Part shown: one piece after another, positions 53,272-64,000 of the stretch
How positions within the stretch are numbered: the first letter of the stretch is position 1
How the letters are laid out: the number at the start of each line of letters is the position of its first letter
NCBI RefSeq assembly: GCF_035918235.1
Contig: NZ_CP109485.1
Location: forward strand, 6,063,501-6,127,500
Source of the DNA: Streptomyces sp. NBC_01445
GTDB taxonomy: Bacteria > Actinomycetota > Actinomycetes > Streptomycetales > Streptomycetaceae
Direction of reading: 5' to 3'
DNA length: 64,000 nucleotides
Notes under the pieces: model-generated
Told to the model about the DNA's origin: nothing
Seen by the model: the letters and a program-made list of their open reading frames with translations, nothing else
Databases searched by the model: none
Made by a program: the position numbers and the translations under genes

Positions 53272-54773
53272 ACCGCACCACCCTGTCCCTGATCGCCGCG
53301 GCCGGGGCCCTCGCCGCCGTCACCGGCTTCGCGGCGGCCACCGCGCCCGGCAGCGGCGACGGCGACTCCGCGAAGGCGGCCGCCCGGCTGCCGGTGGAGC
53401 GCTCCAGCCTGCTGTGCCCCGCGCCGAGCTCGTCGGACCTCGCCGAGACCGCGTACACGTCGTACACACCCGCCTCGAAGGAGTCCGGGAGTTCCGGCAA
53501 GGCCGCCCTGTCACCCGCCACGCGCGAGCTGACGGACAGTGCCGGGAGCGGCAAGGACAAGGGCAAGGCCGACAAGCCCGTGCTGTCCCCGCAGAAGCCG
53601 GGCAAGCCCGTCGCGGGTGAGTCGTCGGGCGCCGAGTCGCCCGCGCTCGTGGGCAGCGCCGACGGGAATCTCGCGCCCGGCTGGACCGTGCAGCAGACGA
53701 CGGAGGTGGCCGCCGGCACCGGCCGCGGCCTCCTAGGGGTGAACTGCTCGGCGCCCGACACCGACTTCTGGTTCCCGGGCGCCTCCACCGCCAAGGAGCG
53801 CAGCGACTACATCCACCTCACGAACCCGGACGACTCGGCCGCCGTCGTCGACGTCCAGCTGTACGGCGCGAACGGCGCCATCAAGTCCGATGTGGGCGAG
53901 GGAATCCAGGTCCAGCCGCATTCCAGCGTGCCGGTCCTGCTGTCCACCCTCACCGACAAGCCGCAGACGAACGTCACGCTCCATGTGACGGCCCGCAGCG
54001 GCCGGGTCGCCGCCGTCGTTCTCGCCGCGGACGACAAGCTCGGCGGCGACTGGCTGCCGGCGTCCGCGGACCCCGCGGACACGGTCGTGCTGCCCGGCAT
54101 CCCGAAGGACGCCACGAGCGTGCGCCTGGTCGCCTTCGCCCCCGGCGACAACGACGCGGACCTGAAGGTCCAGCTGGCCTCCCCGACCGGCCGCATCAGC
54201 CCGGCCGGGCACGAGAGCCTGCACGTGAAGTCGGGGATGACGGCCGCCGTCGACCTCGGCGACGTCACGCGCGGCGAGGCCGGCTCCCTGATCCTGACCC
54301 CCACGGGCGACTCGGCCCCGGTCGTGGCCGCCCTGCGCGTCGTGCGCGGCAAGGGCGAGGATCAGGAGTCGGCGTTCATCCCGGCGACCCGGCCCGTCGG
54401 CGCCCGGGCGACCGTCGCCGACAACCGCGCGAAGGGCTCGACGCTGTCGCTGACGGCCCCGGGCGCGGCGGGCACGGTCAAGGTGACGGCGTCGGCGGGC
54501 ACCGAGGGCGGGACCCCGGTCTCGAAGACGTACACGGTGAAGGGCGGTACGACGACGTCCGTGCAGCCGCCGGTCCCGGCCGGGCTCAAGGGGTCGTACG
54601 CGCTGACGGTGGAGCAGGTATCGGGCGGGGAGGTCTACGGCTCGCGGATGCTGGACGTGCCCGACAGGGACGTCCCGGGAGTCCCGATGTTCACGGTCCA
54701 GACGCTCCCGGACGACCGGGGGATGGTCTCGGTGCCGCACGCGGACCAGGACCTGTCGGTACTGCAGAAGTGA
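53268..54773 (+). CDS. DUF5719-family secreted protein
   Basis: A 501-residue exported protein. The hydrophobic N-terminus (~5-27) is a signal peptide or anchor. Residues ~30-120 are Ser/Lys/Gly-rich, then beta-rich repeats follow (YIHLTNPDDSAAVVDVQLYG, VTLHVTARSGRVAAVVLA, SVRLVAFAPGDND), the DUF5719 pattern. There are no catalytic motifs. The GTG at 53268 overlaps the glycosyltransferase stop (GTGA), so the two probably function together at the envelope, the DUF5719 protein perhaps as an extracellular subunit. The same pair occurs widely in actinomycetes, from memory. Confidence 0.82.
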   Translation: MNRTTLSLIAAAGALAAVTGFAAATAPGSGDGDSAKAAARLPVERSSLLCPAPSSSDLAETAYTSYTPASKESGSSGKAALSPATRELTDSAGSGKDKGKADKPVLSPQKPGKPVAGESSGAESPALVGSADGNLAPGWTVQQTTEVAAGTGRGLLGVNCSAPDTDFWFPGASTAKERSDYIHLTNPDDSAAVVDVQLYGANGAIKSDVGEGIQVQPHSSVPVLLSTLTDKPQTNVTLHVTARSGRVAAVVLAADDKLGGDWLPASADPADTVVLPGIPKDATSVRLVAFAPGDNDADLKVQLASPTGRISPAGHESLHVKSGMTAAVDLGDVTRGEAGSLILTPTGDSAPVVAALRVVRGKGEDQESAFIPATRPVGARATVADNRAKGSTLSLTAPGAAGTVKVTASAGTEGGTPVSKTYTVKGGTTTSVQPPVPAGLKGSYALTVEQVSGGEVYGSRMLDVPDRDVPGVPMFTVQTLPDDRGMVSVPHADQDLSVLQK

Positions 54774-54798
54774 CCGAGGAGTGGCCCGGTCCGCCGGG

Positions 54799-55254
54799 TC
54801 ACTCCTCGTCGCCGTAGCGCGGATCCACCGTCTCCGGGGACAGGCCGAGGAGCTCGGCGACCTGCTCGACCACGACCTCGTGCACCAGGGCCGCGCGCTC
54901 GTCGCGGCCCTTGGTGCGGATCTCGACCGGGCGGCGGTAGACGACCACGCGCGCGGGGCGTCCCTCGCGGGCCGCGATCGTGCCGCCCAGGGGCACCGCC
55001 TCGTCGCTCCAGCCCTCGCCGGCCGGGCCGACCGCGGGCACTTCGAGGATCAGGAAATCGATGTCGGCGAGCTGCGGGAAGCGTCGCTCGAGCCGCTCCA
55101 CGGAGTCCTGCACCAGATCGGCGAACCCCTCGGCCCGGCTCGCGGAGAGCGGCACCTGAGGAGGGGCGACGGGCCCGCGCATGCCCCTGCCGTGCCGGTC
55201 GCGGCGGCGGGGAGGCTTCGGCTCTGCGGCAGGGGGCGGTACGGGGTTCTCCAT
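54799..55254 (-). CDS. Zincin-like metallopeptidase family protein with altered HExxH
   Basis: A 151-residue protein. A Pro/Arg-rich N-terminus (~1-35) precedes a minimal zincin-like domain with FADLVQDSVERLERRFPQL and, near residue 128, VHEVVVEQVAELLGL. In canonical members this last segment is HExxHxxG; here the first His-Glu is kept but the second His is Val-Glu. Catalysis is therefore doubtful. It corresponds by position to the small protein downstream of whiB2 in mycobacteria. The ATG at 55254 has a GTG one codon upstream as an alternative. Confidence 0.78.
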   Translation of the reverse strand: MENPVPPPAAEPKPPRRRDRHGRGMRGPVAPPQVPLSASRAEGFADLVQDSVERLERRFPQLADIDFLILEVPAVGPAGEGWSDEAVPLGGTIAAREGRPARVVVYRRPVEIRTKGRDERAALVHEVVVEQVAELLGLSPETVDPRYGDEE

Positions 55255-55576
55255 CACTGACGCAGCGTAGACCTCCCGCCGATGCACCTGCCCGCGCCGG
55301 CCCGTACGGAACCGGCATGTCGCTTCCTGACCGATCAAGCCAAACTTGGGCGCGATTCCGCGTCCCTCCCGGACCGGTGGCCTCGCGGCTCCTGTCAGTA
55401 TTTGCCCCGAGTGGTGACCGCGTTCACCACGGACGCGGGGCGCACCACTCCCGGTCCGCGCAGGTCAGCGGCGCGCTCCCGGAGCCCGGTGTGCGCCGCT
55501 GCGCACCACGACACGGTGGGGTGACCTCCCGGGGAGTCGTCGCGGCCCGCTCAAGAGTGCGGTACCGTCCAACGCT
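55255..55576. other. 322-bp region between divergent zincin-like and DUF3499 genes
   Basis: It contains a perfect inverted repeat GTGGTGA-N6-TCACCAC (55411-55417 and 55424-55430), a possible operator, and TACCGT (55563-55568) eight bases before the DUF3499 GTG, which fits a leaderless promoter. No supported open frame is present. Confidence 0.5.
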
Positions 55577-55951
55577 GTGAGCCCTGTACGTCGCTGTTCG
55601 CGCACCGCTTGCGGCCGTCCCGCCGTCGCGACGCTGACGTACGTCTACGCCGACTCGACCGCGGTCCTCGGCCCCCTCGCCACCTACGCCGAACCCCACT
55701 GTTACGACCTGTGCGCCGAGCACTCCGAGCGCCTCACCGCCCCGCGCGGGTGGGAGGTCGTCCGGCTCGCCGACAGCTCCGGCCCCTCGCGCCCCAGCGG
55801 CGACGATCTGGAGGCCCTGGCCAACGCGGTGCGTGAGGCGGCCCGCCCGCGGGAGCGCGCGGCCGAGGCGGGCGGCGGCCCCCGCACGGCGGACCCGATG
55901 GAGGTCGCGCGCCGCGGCCATCTCCGGGTGCTGCGCTCACCGGACAACTGA
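55577..55951 (+). CDS. DUF3499 protein
   Basis: A 124-residue actinobacterial protein. Four cysteines in two pairs (VRRCSRTACGRP at ~7-12 and HCYDLCAEHSERL at ~41-45) suggest a small zinc-binding fold, followed by an Arg/Ala-rich C-terminus. The GTG at 55577 lies eight bases after a TACCGT -10-like hexamer with no ribosome-binding site, so a leaderless mRNA is likely. It sits between the zincin-like gene and manB as in mycobacteria. Its function is unknown. Confidence 0.85.
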   Translation: MSPVRRCSRTACGRPAVATLTYVYADSTAVLGPLATYAEPHCYDLCAEHSERLTAPRGWEVVRLADSSGPSRPSGDDLEALANAVREAARPRERAAEAGGGPRTADPMEVARRGHLRVLRSPDN

Positions 55952-56044
55952 GCCGGACGCCGCCCGGCAGCCGGGCCGGCAGCTGGATTCGGACTTCGGT
56001 TTCCCCTTTACGGAATCTCCTTCGTCCCACACATTGACCTGAGT

Positions 56045-56062
56045 TTGTTGCGGACACAACAA
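56045..56062 (+). promoter_or_regulatory. TTGTTG-N6-CAACAA inverted repeat upstream of lactate permease
   Basis: Perfect six-base arms 30 bases before the permease start. Position and form suggest an operator for a GntR/LldR-type lactate regulator, although the arms do not exactly match the LldR consensus I know. Confidence 0.4.
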
Positions 56063-56091
56063 TTTCGCCACCCAGTGCCCGGGAGGCGCCC

Positions 56092-57708
56092 GTGTTCGTC
56101 CAGCAGCTTGAGCCCGTGGCCGGATCGCTCGGTCTGTCCGCACTCGTCGCGACCCTGCCCCTAGTCACCGTGCTCGTCCTGCTCGGCGCCGTCCGCATGA
56201 AGGCCCACCTCGCGGGCCTCATCGGGCTCGCCGCGGCCGCCCTCGTCGCCTGCCTCGCCTACGGGATGCCGGTCGGCCAGACCGTGTCGAGCGCCGCACA
56301 GGGCGCGCTGTTCGGGCTGTTCCCCATCATGTGGATCGTCGTGAACGCCCTGTGGGTGTACCGGATGACCGTCCGCACCCGGCACTTCGACATCCTGCGC
56401 CGTTCCTTCGGGCGGCTGTCCGACGACCCGCGCATCCAGGCCCTCGTCATCGCGTTCTGCTTCGGCGCGCTCCTCGAGGCGCTCGCCGGGTTCGGGGCGC
56501 CCGTCGCGATCTGCTCCGTGATGCTCGTCGCGCTCGGCTTCGACCCGGTCAAGGCGGCCGTCGTCGCCCTCGTCGCCAACACCGCGCCCGTGGCCTTCGG
56601 TGCGATGGGCACGCCCGTCGTCACCCTCGCCCAGGTCACCGGGCTCCCGCTCGACTCCGTCGCCTCCGTGGTGGGCCGTCAGACCCCGCTGCTCGCCCTC
56701 GTGGTGCCGCTGGTCCTCGTCTGGCTCGTGGACGGGCGGCGCGGCCTGCGCGAGACCTGGATACCCGCCCTCGCCTGCGGAGTCGCCTTCGCCGCCGCCC
56801 AGTTCGCCGCCTCGAACTACGTCTCCGCACAGCTCGCCGACATCGGGGCCGCACTGGTCGGCGCGGGCGCCCTGGTCGCCGTGCCGCACGCGCGCAGGCC
56901 CGCCGCCGAACCCGTACGCGCCGCCGTCCTGACCGGCGTACGCAGCGAGGAACTCGACCAGGACGACCCGCGGCCCGAAATCCTGCGCGCCTACGCCCCC
57001 TACGCGCTCATCGTCGTCATCTTCTCGATCGCGCAGATACCCGCGGTCAAGGACTGGATCGCCAAGGCGACGCGCGTCTTCGACTGGCCCTTCCTGAACG
57101 TCGCCAACCCCGAGGGCAAGCCCGTCGGCGGCAACCTCTTCACCCTGCCGCTCGTCTCCACCGGCGGCACCCTGGTCCTCCTCGCCGGCGCGATCACGGC
57201 CGCCGTCATCGGCGTCCACGCGCGCGTGGCCGTACGCGAGTGGCTGGCGACCGTGTACGAGCTGCGCTTCGCGATCCTCACCGTGACCAGCGTCCTGGCC
57301 CTCGCCTACGTCATGAACCTCTCCGGGCAGGCCGCCACCATCGGGCACTTCGTCGCCGCGGCCGGCGCGGGCCTCGCGTTCCTGTCGCCCGTACTCGGCT
57401 GGTTCGGCGTCGCCGTCTCCGGCTCCGACACCTCCGCCAACGCCCTCTTCGGCGCACTCCAGGTCACCGCCGCCCAGCAGTCCGGACTGTCACCCGAACT
57501 GCTCGCCGCCGCGAACAGCTCCGGCGGCGTCCTCGGCAAGATGATCTCCCCGCAGAACCTCACCATCGCCTGCGCCGCCGTCGGGCTCGCGGGCAAGGAG
57601 GGGGATCTGCTGCGCAAGGTGCTGCCGTGGAGCGCGGGACTCCTGCTGGTGATGTGCCTGATCGTGATGGCGCAGAGCTCAGCGGTCCTCGGCTGGATGC
57701 TGCCCTGA
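56092..57708 (+). CDS. L-lactate permease (LctP family)
   Basis: A 538-residue membrane protein with ~13 hydrophobic segments. It imports L- or D-lactate or glycolate with protons. Family motifs include LFPIMWIVVNALWVYRMTV, GALLEALAGFGAPVAI, ANTAPVAFGAMGTPV, and the C-terminal VSGSDTSANALFGALQ and ANSSGGVLGKMISPQN. The GTG at 56092 follows GGGAGG with five bases between. It appears inserted into the otherwise mycobacteria-like DUF3499-manB order. No lactate dehydrogenase is adjacent. Confidence 0.95.
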   Translation: MFVQQLEPVAGSLGLSALVATLPLVTVLVLLGAVRMKAHLAGLIGLAAAALVACLAYGMPVGQTVSSAAQGALFGLFPIMWIVVNALWVYRMTVRTRHFDILRRSFGRLSDDPRIQALVIAFCFGALLEALAGFGAPVAICSVMLVALGFDPVKAAVVALVANTAPVAFGAMGTPVVTLAQVTGLPLDSVASVVGRQTPLLALVVPLVLVWLVDGRRGLRETWIPALACGVAFAAAQFAASNYVSAQLADIGAALVGAGALVAVPHARRPAAEPVRAAVLTGVRSEELDQDDPRPEILRAYAPYALIVVIFSIAQIPAVKDWIAKATRVFDWPFLNVANPEGKPVGGNLFTLPLVSTGGTLVLLAGAITAAVIGVHARVAVREWLATVYELRFAILTVTSVLALAYVMNLSGQAATIGHFVAAAGAGLAFLSPVLGWFGVAVSGSDTSANALFGALQVTAAQQSGLSPELLAAANSSGGVLGKMISPQNLTIACAAVGLAGKEGDLLRKVLPWSAGLLLVMCLIVMAQSSAVLGWMLP

Positions 57709-57770
57709 CAGCTGACTGTCAGTCCGTACGGGTAGTTTGTGCTGTCCGAAGCGGACTTCAGGAGAGTTGG

Positions 57771-59141
57771 GTGACCGTGGCTGCTGATCTGTCGCAGATC
57801 GTCAAGGCGTACGACGTACGCGGAGTGGTCCCGGACCAGTGGGACGAGCGCCTCGCCGAGCTGTTCGGCGCCGCCTTCGTGCGCGTGACGGACGCGGCGG
57901 CGATCGTCGTCGGACACGACATGAGGCCCTCGTCACCCGGCCTCTCCCGGGCCTTCGCGCGGGGCGCGGCCGCCCTCGGCGCCGACGTGACAGAGATCGG
58001 CCTGTGCTCCACCGACCAGCTGTACTACGCGTCGGGCGCGCTCGACCTGCCCGGCGCGATGTTCACGGCCTCGCACAACCCGGCCCAGTACAACGGCATC
58101 AAGATGTGCCGCGCCGGCGCCGCCCCCGTCGGACAGGACACGGGCCTCGCCGACATCCGCGAACTGGCGGAGAAGTGGCTGGAGACGGGCGCCCCCGAAC
58201 CGGCCGTGAAGGCGGGCACACTCACCCGGCGCGACACCCTCGACGACTACGCGGCCTATCTGCGCTCCCTCGTCGACCTCACGGAGATCCGCCCCCTGAA
58301 GGTCGTCGTCGACGCGGGCAACGGCATGGGCGGGCACACCGTCCCGACCGTCTTCGCGGGCCTGCCGCTCGACCTCGTCCCGATGTACTTCGAGCTCGAC
58401 GGCACGTTCCCCAACCACGAGGCCAACCCGCTCGACCCGGCGAACCTCGTGGACCTGCAAAGGCGCGTCCGCGAGGAGCGCGCCGACCTCGGCCTCGCCT
58501 TCGACGGCGACGCGGACCGCTGCTTCGTCGTCGACGAGCACGGCGACCCCGTCTCCCCGTCCGCCGTCACCGCCCTCGTCGCCTCCCGCGAACTGGCGAG
58601 AAACGGCGGCGCGGGCACGATCATCCACAACCTGATCACCTCCTGGTCCGTCCCCGAAGTCGTGAAGGAGCACGGCGGCACACCGGTACGCACACGCGTG
58701 GGCCACTCGTTCATCAAGCAGGAGATGGCCACCTCCGGAGCGATCTTCGGCGGCGAGCACTCGGCGCACTACTACTTCCGCGACTTCTGGAACGCGGACA
58801 CGGGCATGCTCGCCGGGCTCCACGTCCTCGCCGCCCTCGGCAGCCAGAGCGGCGCCCTGTCCGCCCTGGTCGCCGAGTACGACCGCTACACCGGCTCCGG
58901 CGAGATCAACTCCACGGTCGCCGACCAGCGCGCCCGCCTCGCCGCGATCAAGACCGAGTACGCCGGCCGGGACGGCATCACGCACGACGAGCTCGACGGC
59001 CTGACGATCACCTCCGCGGACTGGTGGTTCAACGTCCGCCCGTCCAACACGGAGCCCCTCCTGCGACTGAACGCGGAGGCCAGGGACGAAGCCACCATGA
59101 CCAAGATCCGCGACGAGGTCCTGGCGATCATCAGAGCCTGA
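57771..59141 (+). CDS. manB: Phosphomannomutase/phosphoglucomutase (ManB)
   Basis: A 456-residue alpha-D-phosphohexomutase. The catalytic phosphoserine loop is [15 protein letters not shown], the metal-binding loop is [15 protein letters not shown], the sugar-binding loop is [13 protein letters not shown], and the phosphate-binding loop is [16 protein letters not shown]. It interconverts mannose-6-phosphate and mannose-1-phosphate, supplying GDP-mannose for protein mannosylation and wall glycans. The GTG at 57771 has AGGAG six bases upstream. It heads a manB-Trm112-SIS-manA run. Confidence 0.95.
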   Translation: MTVAADLSQIVKAYDVRGVVPDQWDERLAELFGAAFVRVTDAAAIVVGHDMRPSSPGLSRAFARGAAALGADVTEIGLCSTDQLYYASGALDLPGAMFTASHNPAQYNGIKMCRAGAAPVGQDTGLADIRELAEKWLETGAPEPAVKAGTLTRRDTLDDYAAYLRSLVDLTEIRPLKVVVDAGNGMGGHTVPTVFAGLPLDLVPMYFELDGTFPNHEANPLDPANLVDLQRRVREERADLGLAFDGDADRCFVVDEHGDPVSPSAVTALVASRELARNGGAGTIIHNLITSWSVPEVVKEHGGTPVRTRVGHSFIKQEMATSGAIFGGEHSAHYYFRDFWNADTGMLAGLHVLAALGSQSGALSALVAEYDRYTGSGEINSTVADQRARLAAIKTEYAGRDGITHDELDGLTITSADWWFNVRPSNTEPLLRLNAEARDEATMTKIRDEVLAIIRA

Positions 59142-59250
59142 CCACGGCCACACCCGCCGGGACTCCCGTCCGAGCAGCCGTGCCCCCGTCCCCGGCGGTA
59201 CGCTGACCAGGCCGCACGCACACACATTCATACCGCCGAAGGGACACCTC

Positions 59251-59421
59251 ATGCCGCTCGAAGCCGGCCTCCTGGAGATCCTCGCCTGCCCGGCCTGCCA
59301 CGCCCCCCTCAAGGAGGCGGACGCCGAGCTGCTCTGCACCGGATCGGACTGCGGCCTCGCCTACCCGATCCGCGACGGCATCCCCGTGCTCCTCGTTGAC
59401 GAGGCCCGCCGCCCCGCATAG
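59251..59421 (+). CDS. Trm112-family zinc-ribbon protein
   Basis: A 56-residue protein with four zinc-binding cysteines: C13-P-A-C16 and C29/C34, followed by [11 protein letters not shown], the Trm112/YcaR signature. Eukaryotic Trm112 activates methyltransferases; the bacterial role is less clear. GGGACACC precedes the ATG. It lies between manB and the SIS-domain gene, an arrangement conserved in actinomycetes. Confidence 0.88.
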   Translation: MPLEAGLLEILACPACHAPLKEADAELLCTGSDCGLAYPIRDGIPVLLVDEARRPA

Positions 59422-59464
59422 GTCCCACCCAGGCCCCACAGGGGCCGTCCCGGAGGCTGACACC

Positions 59465-60589
59465 ATGCTCGACGAATCGCTGCTCGACGCCCCCGAGGCC
59501 CTCGCCAGGGTCGACCGCCGCGGACTCCTGCGCGGCGCCGCCGAGGCCGGCGCCCGCGTCCGCACCGCGGTCCGGCACGCCGCGGAGGCCGGGATCACCG
59601 AGCTCAAACCGGACGGCCGCCCGCGCGCCGTCCTCTTCGCGGGACCGGGACTGGCCGCCGGCTGCGTCGCCGACCTGCTCAACAGGCTCGCCGGCGCCTC
59701 CTGCCCCGTAGCCCGCCTGCGCCCCACCGGAGTCGCCCCCGCCGCGGGCGCCCTGCGCTGGGAGCTGCCCGGCTGGGCGGGCCCCGTGGACCTCCTCCTC
59801 GTCGCGACCACCGACGGCACCGAGCCGGGACTCGCCCTCCTCGTCGAGCAGGCCTACCGGCGCGGCTGCACCATCGTCGCCGTCAGCCCCGCGGGCGCCC
59901 CCCTGAGCGAAGCCGTCTCCGGGGCACACGGCCTCTTCGTACCGATGGCGACCGCCCCGTACGAGGACGACGAACCCGCCGCGGCCTCCGCGCCCGGCGC
60001 CCTGTGGGCCCTGCTCACCCCGCTGCTCTCCCTCCTGGACCGCACCGGTCTGCTCTCCGCGCCGGCCGAGACCCTGGAGAAGGTCGCCGACCGCCTCGAC
60101 CAGACCGCCGAACGCTGCGGCCCGGCGATTGCGACCTACGGCAACCCCGCCAAGACACTCGCCGCCGAGCTCGCCGACGCCCTGCCCCTGATCTGGACCG
60201 AAGGGCACGCCGCGGGCCCGGCAGGCCGCCGCTTCGCCGCCGCGCTCGCCGAACTCGCCGGCCGCCCGGCCCTCGCCTCCGACCTGCCCGAGGCGCTCCC
60301 CGCGCACGGCCGCCTTCTCCTCGGCGACCTCGCGGGCGGCGCCGACCCCGACGACTTCTTCCGCGACCGGGTCGACGAGGCACAGCCGATGCGCGTCCGC
60401 GTCGTCCTCCTGCGCGACCGCCCCGGCGGCCTCACCGCCGCGCCCGCCGCCCGCGAGCTGGCCCTCGGCCACGACACCCCGATCAGCGAGCTCGAACCCG
60501 AAGAGGGCGGCGAGCTGGAAACACTCGCCGAACTGATCGCCGTCACGGATTTCGCCGCCGTTTACCTCGCGCTCGCCTCGGGCGCATGA
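59465..60589 (+). CDS. SIS-domain protein (phosphosugar isomerase-like, TobH type)
   Basis: A 374-residue protein with a double SIS fold: AVLFAGPGLAAGCVADLLNRL, LLLVATTDGTEPGLALLVEQA and the hinge IVAVSPAGAPLSEAV, then a second half with LPLIWTEGHAAGP. It resembles bifunctional glucose/mannose-6-phosphate isomerases, but the catalytic residues cannot be confirmed by eye. GGAGG lies eight bases before the ATG. It is placed directly before manA, so a role in mannose-6-phosphate supply or its control is likely. Confidence 0.82.
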   Translation: MLDESLLDAPEALARVDRRGLLRGAAEAGARVRTAVRHAAEAGITELKPDGRPRAVLFAGPGLAAGCVADLLNRLAGASCPVARLRPTGVAPAAGALRWELPGWAGPVDLLLVATTDGTEPGLALLVEQAYRRGCTIVAVSPAGAPLSEAVSGAHGLFVPMATAPYEDDEPAAASAPGALWALLTPLLSLLDRTGLLSAPAETLEKVADRLDQTAERCGPAIATYGNPAKTLAAELADALPLIWTEGHAAGPAGRRFAAALAELAGRPALASDLPEALPAHGRLLLGDLAGGADPDDFFRDRVDEAQPMRVRVVLLRDRPGGLTAAPAARELALGHDTPISELEPEEGGELETLAELIAVTDFAAVYLALASGA

Positions 60590-60652
60590 CGTGGACCAGG
60601 CCGGTCCGAACCACCGGCCGGCCCCTGACCCGCGTACGGAGAAGAACACCTG

Positions 60653-61804
60653 ATGGACCGCCTCACCAACACCGTCCGCCCCTACGCCTGGGGCTCGACC
60701 TCCGCCATCCCGCACCTGATCGGTGCCGAGCCGACGGGCGAGCCGCAGGCCGAGATGTGGATGGGCGCCCACCCGGGAGCCCCCTCGCGGACCGGGCGAG
60801 GCCCGCTCAACGAGGTGATCGACCAGGCCCCCGAGCGTGAGCTCGGCCCGCAGGCCGTCGCGAAGTTCGGCCCCCGCCTCCCCTTCCTCCTCAAAATCCT
60901 CGCCGCGGGTGCCCCGCTCTCCCTCCAGGTCCACCCCGACCTCGCCCAGGCCAAGGAGGGTTACGAGGCCGAGGAGCGCGCCGGCGTCCCCATAGACGCC
61001 CCGCACCGCAACTACAAGGACGCCAACCACAAGCCCGAACTGATCTGCGCCCTCACGCCGTTCGAGGGCCTGTGCGGATTCCGCGCCCCCGAAGAGGCCG
61101 CACGCCTCATCGAGGGCCTCGGCGTCGACTCCCTCAAGCCCTACGCCGACCTGCTGCGCGCCCACCCCGAAGAGGCCGCGCTGCGCGAGGTCCTGACGGC
61201 CGTACTGAGCGCGGACCCCGCGGAGATGGCCGCCACGGTCGCCGAGGCCGAGGCCGCCGCCGAACGCCTCGGCGGCGACTACGTGCCCTACGCCGGACTT
61301 GCCCACCACTACCCCGGCGACCCGGGCGTGATCGCGGCCATGCTGCTCAACCACGTCCGTCTCAACCCCGGGGAGGCACTGTTCCTCGGCGCCGGAGTCC
61401 CGCACGCCTACATCGACGGCCTCGGCGTAGAGATCATGGCCAACTCGGACAACGTCCTGCGCTGCGGCCTCACCCCCAAGCACGTCGACGTTCCCGAACT
61501 CCTGCGCATCGTCCGCTTCGAGGCCACCGACCCGGGCATCCTGCGCCCCGAGGCGTCCCCCGACGGCGAAGAGGTCTACGAGACCCCCATCGACGAATTC
61601 CGCCTCTCCCGCTACACCCTGCCCGAGGGCGCCGTCGCGCACGACGTGACCGCCGAGACCCCGCAGATCCTGCTCTGCACCGCGGGCACCGTCCGCGCCG
61701 GCGAACTCGACCTCACCGCAGGGCAGTCGGCATTCGTCCCCGCCGGCGAAAAGACCGAAGTGTCCGGAGCCGGCACCCTGTTCCGGGCAACCGTGGTGGC
61801 CTGA
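60653..61804 (+). CDS. manA: Mannose-6-phosphate isomerase, class I (ManA)
   Basis: A 383-residue zinc cupin enzyme interconverting fructose-6-phosphate and mannose-6-phosphate. Zinc ligands are in PLSLQVHPDLAQAKEGY (Gln, His), NHKPELICAL (Glu) and GAGVPHAYIDGLG (His). The N-terminal RPYAWGSTSAIPHLIG is typical. The ATG at 60653 begins MDRLTNTVRPYAWG, with GGAGAAG upstream. With manB and the pyrophosphorylase at 43235 it completes a route from fructose-6-phosphate to GDP-mannose. Confidence 0.95.
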   Translation: MDRLTNTVRPYAWGSTSAIPHLIGAEPTGEPQAEMWMGAHPGAPSRTGRGPLNEVIDQAPERELGPQAVAKFGPRLPFLLKILAAGAPLSLQVHPDLAQAKEGYEAEERAGVPIDAPHRNYKDANHKPELICALTPFEGLCGFRAPEEAARLIEGLGVDSLKPYADLLRAHPEEAALREVLTAVLSADPAEMAATVAEAEAAAERLGGDYVPYAGLAHHYPGDPGVIAAMLLNHVRLNPGEALFLGAGVPHAYIDGLGVEIMANSDNVLRCGLTPKHVDVPELLRIVRFEATDPGILRPEASPDGEEVYETPIDEFRLSRYTLPEGAVAHDVTAETPQILLCTAGTVRAGELDLTAGQSAFVPAGEKTEVSGAGTLFRATVVA

Positions 61805-61817
61805 CGCGCCTCAGCTG

Positions 61818-61866
61818 TCCCGGGCTGCAACAATGACCCACCGCAAAGGGTGGGCAAAGCCCGGGA
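61818..61866 (+). terminator. Nested hairpins between manA and the CDF transporter
   Basis: The outer stem TCCCGGGCT/AGCCCGGGA (61818-61826, 61858-61866) encloses CCCACC/GGTGGG (61837-61842, 61849-61854). It could terminate the manA transcript or be a folded leader of the next gene. Confidence 0.5.
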
Positions 61867-61933
61867 CGGCGTACGCGGACAGATCCGTACGAGCTGTGGC
61901 CCGGGACCGCGTACGAAGGGACATCGGGAACAC

Positions 61934-64000
<2,067 letters not shown>

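Overview
The window is a high-GC actinobacterial chromosome segment and almost certainly comes from a Streptomyces. The evidence is about 70% GC with strongly G/C third codon positions, frequent GTG and some TTG starts, four-base GTGA/ATGA gene overlaps, a WhiB protein, a SigB-family sigma factor with partner-switching regulators, LAXTG/LPXTG sortase substrates and F420 biosynthesis genes. From memory the gene order follows the S. coelicolor A3(2) chromosome from the hutU to the sahH region. The right half also resembles the mycobacterial lytR / fbiAB / whiB2 / manB / manA / sahH region. I could not run a comparison to confirm either.

Layout. 1-2255: an unidentified gene tail and a leftward operon of three roadblock/LC7 proteins plus a DUF4388-type protein. 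2644-8138: the histidine-utilisation genes hutU, an M20 amidohydrolase, hutF and hutI, followed by a convergent terminator. 8226-10476: a partner-switching sigma module, with sigI leftward and arsI-prsI rightward. 10671-14864: a four-gene cell-surface operon whose first and last products are sortase substrates sharing a domain present three times; its DUF916-like member recalls the Firmicutes WxL surface-complex clusters. 14984-20461: a MerR regulator, a POT peptide transporter, a two-component system and a GtrA protein. 20582-24751: purK-purE, an active-looking membrane dipeptidase and a second dipeptidase paralogue that has lost most metal ligands. 24773-30615: a VOC protein, UDP-glucose dehydrogenase, acyl-CoA dehydrogenase and a rifampin phosphotransferase preceded by a rifamycin-associated element (RAE).

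31002-44317 is rich in cell-envelope genes: five LytR-CpsA-Psr (LCP) proteins within 10 kb, a glycosyltransferase, an acyl-CoA thioesterase, a TIGR03089 protein, a peptidoglycan-recognition amidase and a sugar-nucleotide pyrophosphorylase. 44420-48312 holds a DNA glycosylase, fbiB and fbiA for coenzyme F420, and cysteine dioxygenase. Upstream of the dioxygenase lies an apparently leaderless 29-codon leader ORF with five consecutive cysteine codons, and an anti-Shine-Dalgarno pairing in its 5' leader suggests attenuation. 49038-64000 holds whiB, a giant membrane glycosyltransferase with a DUF5719 partner, a zincin-like protein, a DUF3499 protein, lactate permease, the mannose-metabolism genes manB-Trm112-SIS-manA, a cation diffusion facilitator, and the first 275 codons of S-adenosylhomocysteinase running off the right edge.

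The strongest unusual signals are the poly-Cys leader before cysteine dioxygenase, the sortase/DUF916 surface operon, the rph RAE with a divergent promoter-like element feeding a T-run hairpin, the pseudo-dipeptidase, the M20 enzyme filling the expected hutG slot, and short tandem duplications spanning or abutting the stop codons of three unrelated genes.
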